DNA of 64,000 nucleotides, taken from the NCBI GenBank assembly GCA_036306585.1, contig JAXJZF010000007.1, positions 1 through 64,000 on the forward strand. Reading direction: 5' to 3'. Shown here piece by piece: positions 15,005 through 23,439 of this stretch. Both the position numbers and the translations under genes were made by a program. The notes below the pieces were generated by a model. That model was given only the letters and a program-made list of their open reading frames with translations, had not been told where the DNA came from and searched no databases. Within the stretch, counting starts at the first letter, position 1, and each line of letters begins with the position of its first letter. The DNA comes from Aphodovivens sp036306585 (GTDB lineage Bacteria > Actinomycetota > Coriobacteriia > Coriobacteriales > Eggerthellaceae).

Positions 15005-17269
15005 TTACTTCGCCGCCTCCTGCGCCGTGCGGACCCGCTGGTCTTTCTGCCAGCTGATGGGCTCGTCCACCTGGCGGATAACGCAGTCGATGTCGTTGTA
15101 GCTCCAAGTGCCGATCATGGGCTCGGCCAGCTGGCAGGTGGTCAGGCAGTTGATGTTGCTTTCCCACATGCCGCCGAACTCAGGCGCGCCGGGCGTCCAT
15201 TCGGGGTGCCACCAGCCGTAATCGACGTTGACCAGATCATCGCGCATAGCGGCTGTCGCCAGCTGGAACCGCGCGCTGCCGTTGTCGGTGGCAAGCTCCA
15301 CCGTGCAGCCGGGCTCAAGGCCCAGGCGCTTCGCCGTGGCCTCGCTCACCTCCGCCACCGGGATCGGCGACTTTGCGCGAAACTCTGGGTTGTTGAAGTA
15401 CATGGAGGCATTGTAGGGCTGCTTGCGAGAGCCGGTGATCATGCGCAGGTGTGCCCCGCCTGCGGCTTCGGCGCGTTCCACCAGCTCCGGCGAGCACAGC
15501 GAAAGATGCCCACTCGGCTGAGGTAGCCGCGTGCCGCCCACCAGGGGCAGAAACTCGCTGGCCAGCTCCACCTTACCCGTGGTGGTGGCGAAGCCCTGCG
15601 GCTTGCCGTCCGGCCCAGGCAGCAGATGTTTCCGGTATGCCGGCGGCTGGTAGTACAGCCCCAACATGCAGTAGCCCTCCCAGTCGAGACCGGTGGGCGC
15701 CAGCTGTGCCTCGAACGCCTCTTCCAGCGTTTCCTGCGGCCATGCATCCGCCTGGCCCAGGCGCAACCCCAGGCCGCGAAACACGTCGTAGTCGGTGCAG
15801 CGCTCATAGTAGGGGACGACCGCTGCGGGCCCGCCATAGCCGTTGTTCGCCACGCCTCCGTGCACCTGGAAAATGGGCCGTTCGATGGCTCCGGCGATGG
15901 GCAGCACATAATCGGCGATGCTCGCCGTGGGGGTCATGTAATAGTCCAGCACCACGATGAGATCCAAGCCCATGAACGCCTTGAACACACGGTGGGTGTC
16001 GGCGTAGGTCAGAAGCGGGTTAGTCGCATTGACGATGAGCGCCCGGATGGGATACGGCTCGCCGGTTTCCATGGCCTTCAGCACCAGGTCGGGCGCTGCG
16101 GAGGTGAGATAGCGTTCCGGCAGACGGCGGCCCAGCTTCTCAGTGAGCCTACGCGCCCTCTCGTAGCCGTCGTAGCATTGCAGCGGAGTGCGCTCGGTGT
16201 TCAGGCAGCGTGTGCGATGTTCAGGAGCTAGGCTGTCGGACATCTCCATGTCCACTTCCGACACGAAATCGCTCGCCTCGGCCAGCACGCAGGCGCCCTG
16301 CTTGTCCACATTGCCTGTGATGGCGCGCAGGCAGCAAATAGCGCGATGCGTGGGCGCGACGTTCACACCCACCTGGTCGATGCCGCGACCGGAAACCAGC
16401 GCGGAAGCGCGCCCCTGCGCGAACAGGCGCGCGGCGCGCACGATATCCTCCTCGGGTACCCCGCACACCTCTGCTGCATGCGCCGCCGTGTAGGGCTTCA
16501 CGTGCTCGGCGAGCTCATCGTAGCCATGGCACCAATCCCGCACGAAATCGTGGTCGATGAGGTCTTCCTCGATGATGACGTGCATCAGGGCGAGCGCCAA
16601 CGTGATGTCAGTGCCGGGGCGCACTGGCAGCCAGATATCGGCGAGCGCGGCCACCTGCGTGCGGCGCGGGTCGATGACCACCAGCGCAGCATCGGATTTC
16701 GCGAAGTGGATGATGGCGCGCCAGAACGCGGAATTGTCGGACTGCGCGGGGTTGGTCCCCCAGATGAACAGGCAGTCGGTAAGCCCCGGCGTGATGTCGT
16801 GCTCCACGGTCCAGCCGAACGTGAGCGCATCCATCCAGATGCGCGGGTTCCAGCAAATCTGTCCGATGCCCATGTTATTGGGGCTGCCGAACAGGTTCAT
16901 GAAGCGGTGCAGCGGCCAGAACGAGGCGTGCGGCCCGCCGATCGCACTCGCCAGGGTTTCCGGGCCGTACTGCTTCGCCAAGTCACTCAGCCGCGCCGCG
17001 ATGTCATCGAGCGCTTCATCCCAGCTCACGCGCTCCCACTGGTTGGACCCGCGCTCGCCTGCACGGCGCAGCGGGTGGTTCACGCGATCCTTCCCGTCGA
17101 GCGCGGGCAGGTTCATGCGCCACCGGCGGCATCCGGCCAGGATACGTTCATCGTAGGGATAGCGCGAGGGGTCAGGCTTCAGGTCCACCACGCGCCCGTC
17201 CTCCACCGTCGCCAGGAACGCGCAGCAATAGCCGCAGTAATGGCAATTGGTCGGCTTGATCTCCTGCAT
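15005..17269 (-). CDS. Molybdopterin oxidoreductase, catalytic subunit (Tat-less)
   Basis: A 754-residue bis-MGD enzyme of the DMSO reductase superfamily. The N-terminal [4Fe-4S] site is Cys9, Cys12, Cys15 or 16 and Cys47 (NCHYCGYCC, AGCRRW). The middle has the family's ICWNPRIWMDALTFGW, where the cysteine is in the place of the metal ligand in some members (inference), and the C-terminal domain has TGSRKQPYNASMYFNNPEFR and VDYGWWHPEW. No Tat signal, so it is cytoplasmic. It resembles the branch with acetylene hydratase, transhydroxylase and the gut catechol dehydroxylases more than nitrate reductases. The upstream gene's stop directly abuts its start, so they act together. Confidence 0.88.
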   Translation of the reverse strand: MQEIKPTNCHYCGYCCAFLATVEDGRVVDLKPDPSRYPYDERILAGCRRWRMNLPALDGKDRVNHPLRRAGERGSNQWERVSWDEALDDIAARLSDLAKQYGPETLASAIGGPHASFWPLHRFMNLFGSPNNMGIGQICWNPRIWMDALTFGWTVEHDITPGLTDCLFIWGTNPAQSDNSAFWRAIIHFAKSDAALVVIDPRRTQVAALADIWLPVRPGTDITLALALMHVIIEEDLIDHDFVRDWCHGYDELAEHVKPYTAAHAAEVCGVPEEDIVRAARLFAQGRASALVSGRGIDQVGVNVAPTHRAICCLRAITGNVDKQGACVLAEASDFVSEVDMEMSDSLAPEHRTRCLNTERTPLQCYDGYERARRLTEKLGRRLPERYLTSAAPDLVLKAMETGEPYPIRALIVNATNPLLTYADTHRVFKAFMGLDLIVVLDYYMTPTASIADYVLPIAGAIERPIFQVHGGVANNGYGGPAAVVPYYERCTDYDVFRGLGLRLGQADAWPQETLEEAFEAQLAPTGLDWEGYCMLGLYYQPPAYRKHLLPGPDGKPQGFATTTGKVELASEFLPLVGGTRLPQPSGHLSLCSPELVERAEAAGGAHLRMITGSRKQPYNASMYFNNPEFRAKSPIPVAEVSEATAKRLGLEPGCTVELATDNGSARFQLATAAMRDDLVNVDYGWWHPEWTPGAPEFGGMWESNINCLTTCQLAEPMIGTWSYNDIDCVIRQVDEPISWQKDQRVRTAQEAAK

Positions 17270-18256
17270 CTAGCGATCCTCCCCCTCGCCGCCAGCAGCA
17301 GCCTCGACCCCATCGGAGTTCAGGCCCACGAACGTCCGACGCGATTCCTCGGACGGTTCGGGTTCCTCGAACAGGAAACGCAGAGTCATGTACGGAGGAG
17401 TGTTGGGCCAATCGATGCGCCAGTTGTACAGCAGCTCGAGATAATGGAACACCGGCACGTCGTGTTGCTCTCTAGACAGCAAGAAAGTGCAGCTCATGCA
17501 GGCTGTGACGATGGCATCGGCCTTCGCGGCAACGGCTTCCTCGCCATGTTTGCGCGACTGCTCGGCACCCTTCTCGGGCTTACCCGCCGCGCGCAGCAAG
17601 CTGCCACAGCAGAAGGAATGACGTCGGTTATGCTCCGCCTCGCGGATGGTCCCCTCAGGCAGCAGGGCGCGCACGCCGTCGGCGAACTCGCCCGTCTGGC
17701 GGTCGGGACAGGAATCATGCGGCGCGAAATGAGGCATGCCGCCCTTCGCCGCCTCGGAGTCGGGGACTTCGGCTGCCACCATCGAGCGCGCCACGTCAAC
17801 GTCGATGCGATAGCCCATGTTCGCCAGCTCCAGCGGCAGCGGCACCACTTGGATCTGCGCGGTCCGCTCGTCTTCTGCCAGCAAGGCGCGCAGCGCCTTC
17901 ACGCAATTAGGGCATGCCGTGATAATGCGCCCGGCACCCGCCTTCAGCAGATGGTCGCGCAGCTGCACCTCGTAAGCGGCGCGCACTTCCTTGCCGTCGG
18001 GCTCGTACTGCAGGATCTTGCCGCAGCACACCAGCGAGATGCCGTCGACGCGCTGGGCCCCCTTCAGCAGGTCGTACACCGCCTGTACTAGAGGCAGCGA
18101 ATAGTTAATGAACGAGCACCCCGGAAAGAATATCGATTCCGCGGCACCTGCAGCGCAGCTGATGCCCTCGCCCGGTTCCACAAAAGCGGAAAGCTGCGGG
18201 TACTCGCACGTCACGCGGCTACCCGACAGCGCGTCGTCGTATACGTATCCAGACAT
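17270..18256 (-). CDS. CCG-domain Fe-S protein (HdrD/GlpC-like)
   Basis: A 328-residue protein with two CCG-type cysteine domains of the heterodisulfide reductase B/GlpC kind. The first has FFPGCSFINYS, LVCCGK and CPNCVKAL; the second has HDSCPDRQTG, SFCCGSLLR and ACMSCTFLL. Such domains hold non-cubane or linked [4Fe-4S] clusters and pass electrons between thiol or quinone partners and an oxidoreductase. There is no ferredoxin domain or transmembrane helix. Its stop codon touches the ATG of the molybdoenzyme gene, which strongly suggests it is that enzyme's electron-transfer partner. Confidence 0.87.
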   Translation of the reverse strand: MSGYVYDDALSGSRVTCEYPQLSAFVEPGEGISCAAGAAESIFFPGCSFINYSLPLVQAVYDLLKGAQRVDGISLVCCGKILQYEPDGKEVRAAYEVQLRDHLLKAGAGRIITACPNCVKALRALLAEDERTAQIQVVPLPLELANMGYRIDVDVARSMVAAEVPDSEAAKGGMPHFAPHDSCPDRQTGEFADGVRALLPEGTIREAEHNRRHSFCCGSLLRAAGKPEKGAEQSRKHGEEAVAAKADAIVTACMSCTFLLSREQHDVPVFHYLELLYNWRIDWPNTPPYMTLRFLFEEPEPSEESRRTFVGLNSDGVEAAAGGEGEDR

Positions 18257-18340
18257 TCCTGCCCCCTTTTTCGTTTGCCTAGGGCCGCCGTCCTGCCCGA
18301 AGCGGTGCCAAAACGCTCTGCCAGGGCGGCGAACCTAAGC

Positions 18341-18375
18341 AAACGGGGGCACAGCCAAAAGCCGCACCCCCGTTT
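18341..18375 (-). terminator. Terminator after the NrfD-complex operon
   Basis: AAACGGGGG (18341-18349) pairs with CCCCCGTTT (18367-18375) around a GC-containing loop. It is 46 bases beyond the NrfD gene stop at 18421 and is symmetric enough to work in both directions. Confidence 0.6.
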
Positions 18376-18420
18376 AGTGAAAACCGTCAACCGGTTCCGT
18401 TGGTCCTCAGACCGTCGGAA

Positions 18421-19401
18421 TTAGAACAGGTTCTTCCCGTATTCCCACTTCTTCACGAAGTCGGCATCGGGCTTCGCCACACGGTTGTAGTAGCGGATCT
18501 CGCCCGGGATGTCCGCACGGTCGTCGGTGTTGACGACCATGAAGCGCAGCAGGCAGCCGCCGCACAGGACCAGGACAGGAGCCACGATGGTGGAAGCGGC
18601 GGAATGGCCGCCGCCGATGTACATCATCAACGGAACCAGCAGGCCCAGGAAGACCATGCCCACCCAGAAGGGCAAGGCGTAGGAACCCTTGACCCAGCGC
18701 ATGGCCGCCTTCTTGGCGGTCACGTTACCGGCACCGGCGAAGGACAGCACCATGGTCAGCAGCACGATGATCTCAGCGATGACCAAGACGATGTCGACGA
18801 TGTGCAGGATCTCCAGCACGAGCGCTGCGGCGAACAGGCTCTCCAGCGTAATCTGTGCCGGCCAGCCGCCCACGGTCAGAACGATCGCAGCGCAGCCGGT
18901 GGAGATTGCGGATATGGTGAACAGCACGGGCAGAGCCGGGGTCGCCCAGAAGGCATGGGCCTTCAGGGTGGACAGCATGATGCCGGTGTACATCATGATG
19001 CACAGGCCGAAGAAGCCGGCGACGATCAGGAAGAAGTCAGCCGCGGGCAGCAGGAACTGCGACAGCGGCGCAAAGATCGGCCATGCCTGATCGAGGTACG
19101 CCACGAAGTACAGCAGCGCGAACACGGCAGCGATGACCAGGAAGGTTGCGCCCCACTTGATGATGGAAGTAGCCGTGGTCCATACACGCCAAAAAACGCC
19201 GGGCTGGCCCAGGTCGATGACCAGGAACACGCAGCCGATGGCCACGCACACCAGCGAGATGAGCACCGGGAAGGCGAAGATCTCGCCATAGCCCGGGATC
19301 ACGAACGTGTTGAAAATGGCGGACAGAAATAGAATGCCGCCAGCCAAACCGCCCAGGAACAGGTACAGGGCGATAGGCGGTTCCCAGTAATGATGCTTCA
19401 T
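18421..19401 (-). CDS. NrfD/DmsC-type membrane subunit
   Basis: A 326-residue integral membrane protein with about eight hydrophobic helices, starting KHHYWEPPIALYLFLGGLAG, the NrfD/PsrC hallmark of a quinol-binding anchor. It passes electrons between the menaquinone pool and the ferredoxin subunit. The ATG at 19401 overlaps the preceding stop as TAATG, so translation is coupled; a start seven codons earlier is less likely. It is the last gene of the molybdoenzyme operon (catalytic, ferredoxin, NrfD). Confidence 0.92.
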   Translation of the reverse strand: MKHHYWEPPIALYLFLGGLAGGILFLSAIFNTFVIPGYGEIFAFPVLISLVCVAIGCVFLVIDLGQPGVFWRVWTTATSIIKWGATFLVIAAVFALLYFVAYLDQAWPIFAPLSQFLLPAADFFLIVAGFFGLCIMMYTGIMLSTLKAHAFWATPALPVLFTISAISTGCAAIVLTVGGWPAQITLESLFAAALVLEILHIVDIVLVIAEIIVLLTMVLSFAGAGNVTAKKAAMRWVKGSYALPFWVGMVFLGLLVPLMMYIGGGHSAASTIVAPVLVLCGGCLLRFMVVNTDDRADIPGEIRYYNRVAKPDADFVKKWEYGKNLF

Positions 19402-19979
19402 TATGCCTGACCTCCCAAACACGGAATGTAGTAGATCTGAGGCTCAGTGCCGAACTCCGTGAAGATGCGCTCGGTCTTAACGGAGCCGATGAGCTTGGAC
19501 ACCTCGCTGTTCGGATCGTCCAGATCGCCGAAGATACGAGCCTTCTGGTGGCAGGTCTCCACGCAGTAGGGCTGAGCGTCCGGGTCGAGCTGGCGCTTGT
19601 CGCGGCAGAAGGTGCACTTGCGCACGAAGCGGTGCATGCGGTTCTCCAGGTGAGAGGCGTCACGCATGCCATAGGGGCAAGCGTTCACGCACACCTTGCA
19701 GGACAGGCACTTCTTGGGATCAACCCAAACGGTGCCGTCATCGTCCTGCTGGCTTGCGCCGGAGGGGCAGCACGGCACGCACTCGGGGTTCTCGCAATGC
19801 ATGCACAGAAGCGGCGTCCAGTTGCGGTGAACGTTAGGCCAGGTGCCCTGCGTTCCCTCGGAGACGACCGGGTTATAGATGATGTCGAGCGGAAGCTTGT
19901 TCCACACACGGCAAGCAACCGTGCAGGAGTGGCAGCCGATGCAACGACGCTGGTCGATGACCATGACGTAACGGGTCAT
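19401..19979 (-). CDS. Four-cluster ferredoxin subunit (DmsB/NrfC-like)
   Basis: A 192-residue electron-transfer subunit with sixteen cysteines in four motifs: CIGCHSCTVAC (13-23), CMHCENPECVPCCP, CLSCKVCVNACP and CTFCRDKR followed by CVETC. This is the usual ferredoxin-like subunit linking a molybdopterin catalytic subunit to an NrfD or DmsC anchor. No Tat signal is present, so the complex faces the cytoplasm or is carried by its partner. It begins 29 bases after the catalytic gene and its stop overlaps the NrfD start. Confidence 0.95.
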   Translation of the reverse strand: MTRYVMVIDQRRCIGCHSCTVACRVWNKLPLDIIYNPVVSEGTQGTWPNVHRNWTPLLCMHCENPECVPCCPSGASQQDDDGTVWVDPKKCLSCKVCVNACPYGMRDASHLENRMHRFVRKCTFCRDKRQLDPDAQPYCVETCHQKARIFGDLDDPNSEVSKLIGSVKTERIFTEFGTEPQIYYIPCLGGQA

Positions 19980-20008
19980 TTCCTATCCTTTCTCCTACTC
20001 GATGCTTA

Positions 20009-22912
20009 CTACTGTTCAATGGGGTTGTACGACATGTCGTAACGGTTGCCCGTCGCCTCGTCCACCAGGCAGTTGCCGGTGGCGTCGTACAACCAGCCGT
20101 AATAGGCGTCGTGATAGGCGCCCGTGGCGGGATCGAGCATCCAGCCGCTGTTGGGATCGTACACGTACGGCTTGTCGCCCAGCACGGCGTAGCCCTTCTC
20201 GGAATCCCAGGTGAGCTGCTGAGGAACCTCGTACGGAGCCTCCTGACCGGGATAGGTGCGCACACCCGCCACGTAGATGATCTCCACGCGCTCCATGGTG
20301 TACTTCTTGCCCGTAGCGTCATCCACCAGGCACTGCTCGTTGCCGTCGTAGCGCCATCCAGTGTAGGCGTCGATGTAGGACTTCGTCTTCGGGTCGATCA
20401 GCCAACCGGAGTCATCCAGCTTGAAGTGCGTGCCCTTCTGGTACAGGCCGTCATTCTGCCACACCCAGTAATAGCCCTCGGGAACGTCCTTGGTGGGCTG
20501 GGGCATGTCGAACGGGATGGGCTCGCGGTCAAGCTTCATCTCGGAAGGCGTCATGTGGATGCCGGGCTCCTTGGCGGAGCTGGGGATGGAGAACAGGGTG
20601 TCATCGTGCTTGAACTCCTTGTCGAAGTCACCGCACTTGTACACCTTGCACAGCAGGCCACGGTTGGACCAGGAGCCGCCCATCGGGTCGCAATCCCAGT
20701 CGTCGACGGAGGTCAGCGTGTTGACGTTGGACTCCAGGCAACCGAACGGGTTGTCCAGGTCGGCCGAGCCGTCGCGCTCGGGGAACCACCAGCCGCGCGG
20801 GCACATTACGACGCGCGGGTCGACGATGGGCTGCACATCGGCGCGCATCTTGATGCGGCCGCGGCGAGTTTCGATCCAGCACCAGTCGCCCTGCTGGATG
20901 TTCAGCTTCTCCGCGAGCTCCGGGTTGATGTAGAAGTACGGATCCGGATACAGGTAGCGGATGTTGGGCATGTTGAAGTGCTCGCTGTGGTGGTAGGGCA
21001 TGAAGCCGCCGCCCGTGGTGAGCACGATCGGGTACTCCTCGGCGATCTCGGGGGTGTCGATCGGGTTCTCCGCGGTGCCGACGTAGGTGGGCATGCCCAC
21101 ATAGCCCAGCTGGCGCATGATGGAGGAGTTGCACTCGATCTTGCCCGACGGAGTCCAGAAGCCGTTGTTATCGATGAACTTGCTCTGGTGCAGCGGCGGA
21201 TAGTACATGCGGTAGTTGTCCACGAACTCATCCCAGCCGCTGATGGGCAGACCCAGCGGGGCGATGATGGCGGAGTAGGCCTCTTCGATGGTCTCCCACG
21301 GCCAATCTTCCTCGGACTGACCGCAAGCGATGCCCAGCTTGCGCCAGAAGGTGAAGTCGTCATGACGATCGAACTTCGGCTGGATAGCGCGGCGACCGCC
21401 CATGACGGAGTCGGTTGCGCCGTAATGGGTGACGATGATGGGACGTTCCAGAGCGCCGGCTGCCGGGAACACGTAGTCGGAGAACAGCGCGGCGGGGGTC
21501 ATCCAGTAATCCACCGTGACCAGGAACTCGCACTTCTTCAACGCGGCGAGCGTCATCTTGGAGTCGCCGTAGGAGTTCACGGGGTTGGTGGCGTTGACGA
21601 TGAGGGCGCGCACCTGGTACGGGTCGCCCGTCAGGATAGCCCTGAACACGCTGGGGCCATGAGCCTCGCAGAACCACTCTGCCGGCAGGGTCTTGCCCCA
21701 CGTGCGCTTGGCGTTGTCGGAGATCAGCTGGTAGCCAGGCCAAGAGGTCAGCTTGAACTTGTTGGAGCCGATCTGCTTCGCCTTCTGCTCCTCGGGCAGG
21801 CGGTCGTTGAGCTCCATCTCCTCGTCGGTAAGATAGTTCAGAGCCGGGCCGGGCATGCCGTCGCCGCCGGGGACGTCCAGGTTGCCGCAGATGGCGCGGA
21901 TAAGCGTCAGCGCGTGAGCCACCGTGGTGGAAGCGCGGCCCATCTGATCCCACGTGCAGCCCCACTGGATGCAGCCGGGCTTGTTCATGGCGTACAGGCG
22001 GGCAGCCGCGCGGATCTGCTCGGGATCGAGCCAGGTGATCTCGGAAGCCCATTCGGGGCTGTAGTCGATCACGTGGTCCTGCAGCTCCTCGAAGCCGTCA
22101 CACCACTTCTCGACGAACTCCCAGTCGTACAGGCCCTCGAAGATGATGGTGTGCAGCAGCGCCAACGCCAGGGCGGCATCGGAGCCGGGACGCAGCGGCA
22201 GCCACATGTCGGCCTTGGAAGCCGTCTCGGAATAACGCGGGTCGACCATGACGATCTTCAGGCCGGTCTGCTGCTGCAGGTCGGTGTAGCCGCGCATGCT
22301 GGGCAGCGAGGAAGCGCCGGGGTTCATGCCCCACAGGATCAGGCTCTTCGCAGCGCCCAGGTCGGTCTCGAACGGGGACCAACCGCACACGCAGGTCTCG
22401 GTCATGAACGTCGGGATCCAGCACAGCAGCGCGTTATGGAAGCCGTTCGGGGTGCCGAACAGGTTCAGGAAGCGGCGACGCGCGAAGTCGTCGGTGCGGG
22501 TGGTGCCGCCAGCGGAGGCCACAGCCTCGGCGCCGCTTTCCGCCTTGATCTGGTTCAGACGATCGGCAACCTCCTGGATGCCCTGATCGTACGGGATCTT
22601 CTCCCACTTGCCCTCGCCCTTCTCGCCAACGCGCTTCAGCACGTGGTTGATGCGGGCGGGGTGGTTCACGTGCAGCAGCGCGCTGGTGCCGCGGCAGCAC
22701 AGGCCTCCCTTGTTGCTGTAATCGGGATCACCCTTGATCTTGATGACGTCACCGTCTTTGACGTACGCGAGAACGCCGCAGTTCGCGTGGCAGAAATAGC
22801 ACAGCGACTTGACTACCTCTACGCCAGGAGCGTTGACATCGACCTCGGTCGACACGATGTCAGGACACACGAGGTCCTTGAGACCGGTCGACTCTTTGGA
22901 AATCTCCGCCAT
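20009..22912 (-). CDS. Molybdopterin oxidoreductase catalytic subunit with C-terminal repeat module
   Basis: A 967-residue bis-MGD enzyme. N-terminal [4Fe-4S] site: Cys38, Cys41, Cys45 and Cys72 or 73. The core includes ALLCWIPTFMTETCVCGW, SLILWGMNPGASS and the C-terminal MGD-binding RGWWFPERDGSADLDNPFG. No Tat signal. After the core (about residue 740) comes an extension with two ~70-residue units (about 809-878 and 893-967) sharing SGW.(I/L)DP.T..Y.DAY.GW.YD....CLVD.ATG..Y.M. Closest in style to acetylene-hydratase/transhydroxylase-type and catechol-dehydroxylase-type enzymes; the substrate is unknown. It heads the operon with the ferredoxin and NrfD subunits. Confidence 0.88.
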   Translation of the reverse strand: MAEISKESTGLKDLVCPDIVSTEVDVNAPGVEVVKSLCYFCHANCGVLAYVKDGDVIKIKGDPDYSNKGGLCCRGTSALLHVNHPARINHVLKRVGEKGEGKWEKIPYDQGIQEVADRLNQIKAESGAEAVASAGGTTRTDDFARRRFLNLFGTPNGFHNALLCWIPTFMTETCVCGWSPFETDLGAAKSLILWGMNPGASSLPSMRGYTDLQQQTGLKIVMVDPRYSETASKADMWLPLRPGSDAALALALLHTIIFEGLYDWEFVEKWCDGFEELQDHVIDYSPEWASEITWLDPEQIRAAARLYAMNKPGCIQWGCTWDQMGRASTTVAHALTLIRAICGNLDVPGGDGMPGPALNYLTDEEMELNDRLPEEQKAKQIGSNKFKLTSWPGYQLISDNAKRTWGKTLPAEWFCEAHGPSVFRAILTGDPYQVRALIVNATNPVNSYGDSKMTLAALKKCEFLVTVDYWMTPAALFSDYVFPAAGALERPIIVTHYGATDSVMGGRRAIQPKFDRHDDFTFWRKLGIACGQSEEDWPWETIEEAYSAIIAPLGLPISGWDEFVDNYRMYYPPLHQSKFIDNNGFWTPSGKIECNSSIMRQLGYVGMPTYVGTAENPIDTPEIAEEYPIVLTTGGGFMPYHHSEHFNMPNIRYLYPDPYFYINPELAEKLNIQQGDWCWIETRRGRIKMRADVQPIVDPRVVMCPRGWWFPERDGSADLDNPFGCLESNVNTLTSVDDWDCDPMGGSWSNRGLLCKVYKCGDFDKEFKHDDTLFSIPSSAKEPGIHMTPSEMKLDREPIPFDMPQPTKDVPEGYYWVWQNDGLYQKGTHFKLDDSGWLIDPKTKSYIDAYTGWRYDGNEQCLVDDATGKKYTMERVEIIYVAGVRTYPGQEAPYEVPQQLTWDSEKGYAVLGDKPYVYDPNSGWMLDPATGAYHDAYYGWLYDATGNCLVDEATGNRYDMSYNPIEQ
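20012..20488 (-). repeat. Tandem repeat module inside the molybdoenzyme gene
   Basis: Encodes two diverged units at residues about 809-878 and 893-967. Both contain GW(L/M)(I/L)DP.T, DAY.GW.YD, CLVD.ATG and a final Y.M. They are rich in Tyr, Trp, Asp and Gly, the composition seen in sticky ligand-binding repeats. The units differ enough at DNA level to be old. Confidence 0.75.
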
Positions 22913-23439
22913 CTACCTTCCCCTCTTCTACTCGTCGGGTTTGCTTTCACTTTCTTGCCGTCCGAGCACGACCGCATGCCACAAGGGCCGCCGTCGCACA
23001 TAGGACAGCCCGCAAACGCTGCAAGTTTATATAACGCCCGAAACTTGCACATCGCACTCGAGGCTTTAAATCGCCCGAACGGATAAACCCATCGGTACGA
23101 GGGACAACCTATACCGCAATAGGCCGACCGTCACCACGGCCAGCCTGTGAAGAAGCCCTCATGCGGGCAGCCCGCGCCGCCCAACCTATGAAATTCATCC
23201 GCTCCCGAACCACGCCCCCGCGCGTTTCGGTGCGAAAAAGCCCCAGCATCCACAGATCTCCGATGGATGCAATCGGCTAGTAGATTATAGCCATTAGCAC
23301 AAGGGCGGGCCACCCATTGTGGGCGTTTTGTGTGGGCGTTTTGCGGCGAAAAACCCGAGTGCGCGCCGCCGCTTTGCGCCTATACTCGATGCATCGGCGC
23401 CCAACGGGCAGCCGCATGCATCGAACGAGAGGAGCGCCC
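22913..23439. other. Intergenic stretch between divergent molybdoenzyme operon and PhnP-like gene
   Basis: About 530 bases with no convincing gene. It should hold the promoters of both divergent units. The clearest element is the inverted repeat at 23021-23048; beyond that only short AT-rich patches are seen (for example around 23275-23300). Confidence 0.5.
23021..23048. promoter_or_regulatory. Inverted repeat, possible operator of the molybdoenzyme operon
   Basis: GCAAGTTT (23021-23028) and AAACTTGC (23041-23048) are perfect 8-base arms with a 12-base spacer that contains the AT-rich TATATAA, a possible -10 for the minus-strand operon starting at 22912. The arrangement suits a dimeric regulator covering the promoter. 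Confidence 0.45.

Noticed and set aside
20111..23086. A 991-codon open frame on the plus strand, antisense to the molybdoenzyme
   Set aside because: It has the amino acid composition of an antisense high-GC shadow (Ala/Arg/His/Val/Asp-rich) and no domain; the minus-strand gene is unmistakable.
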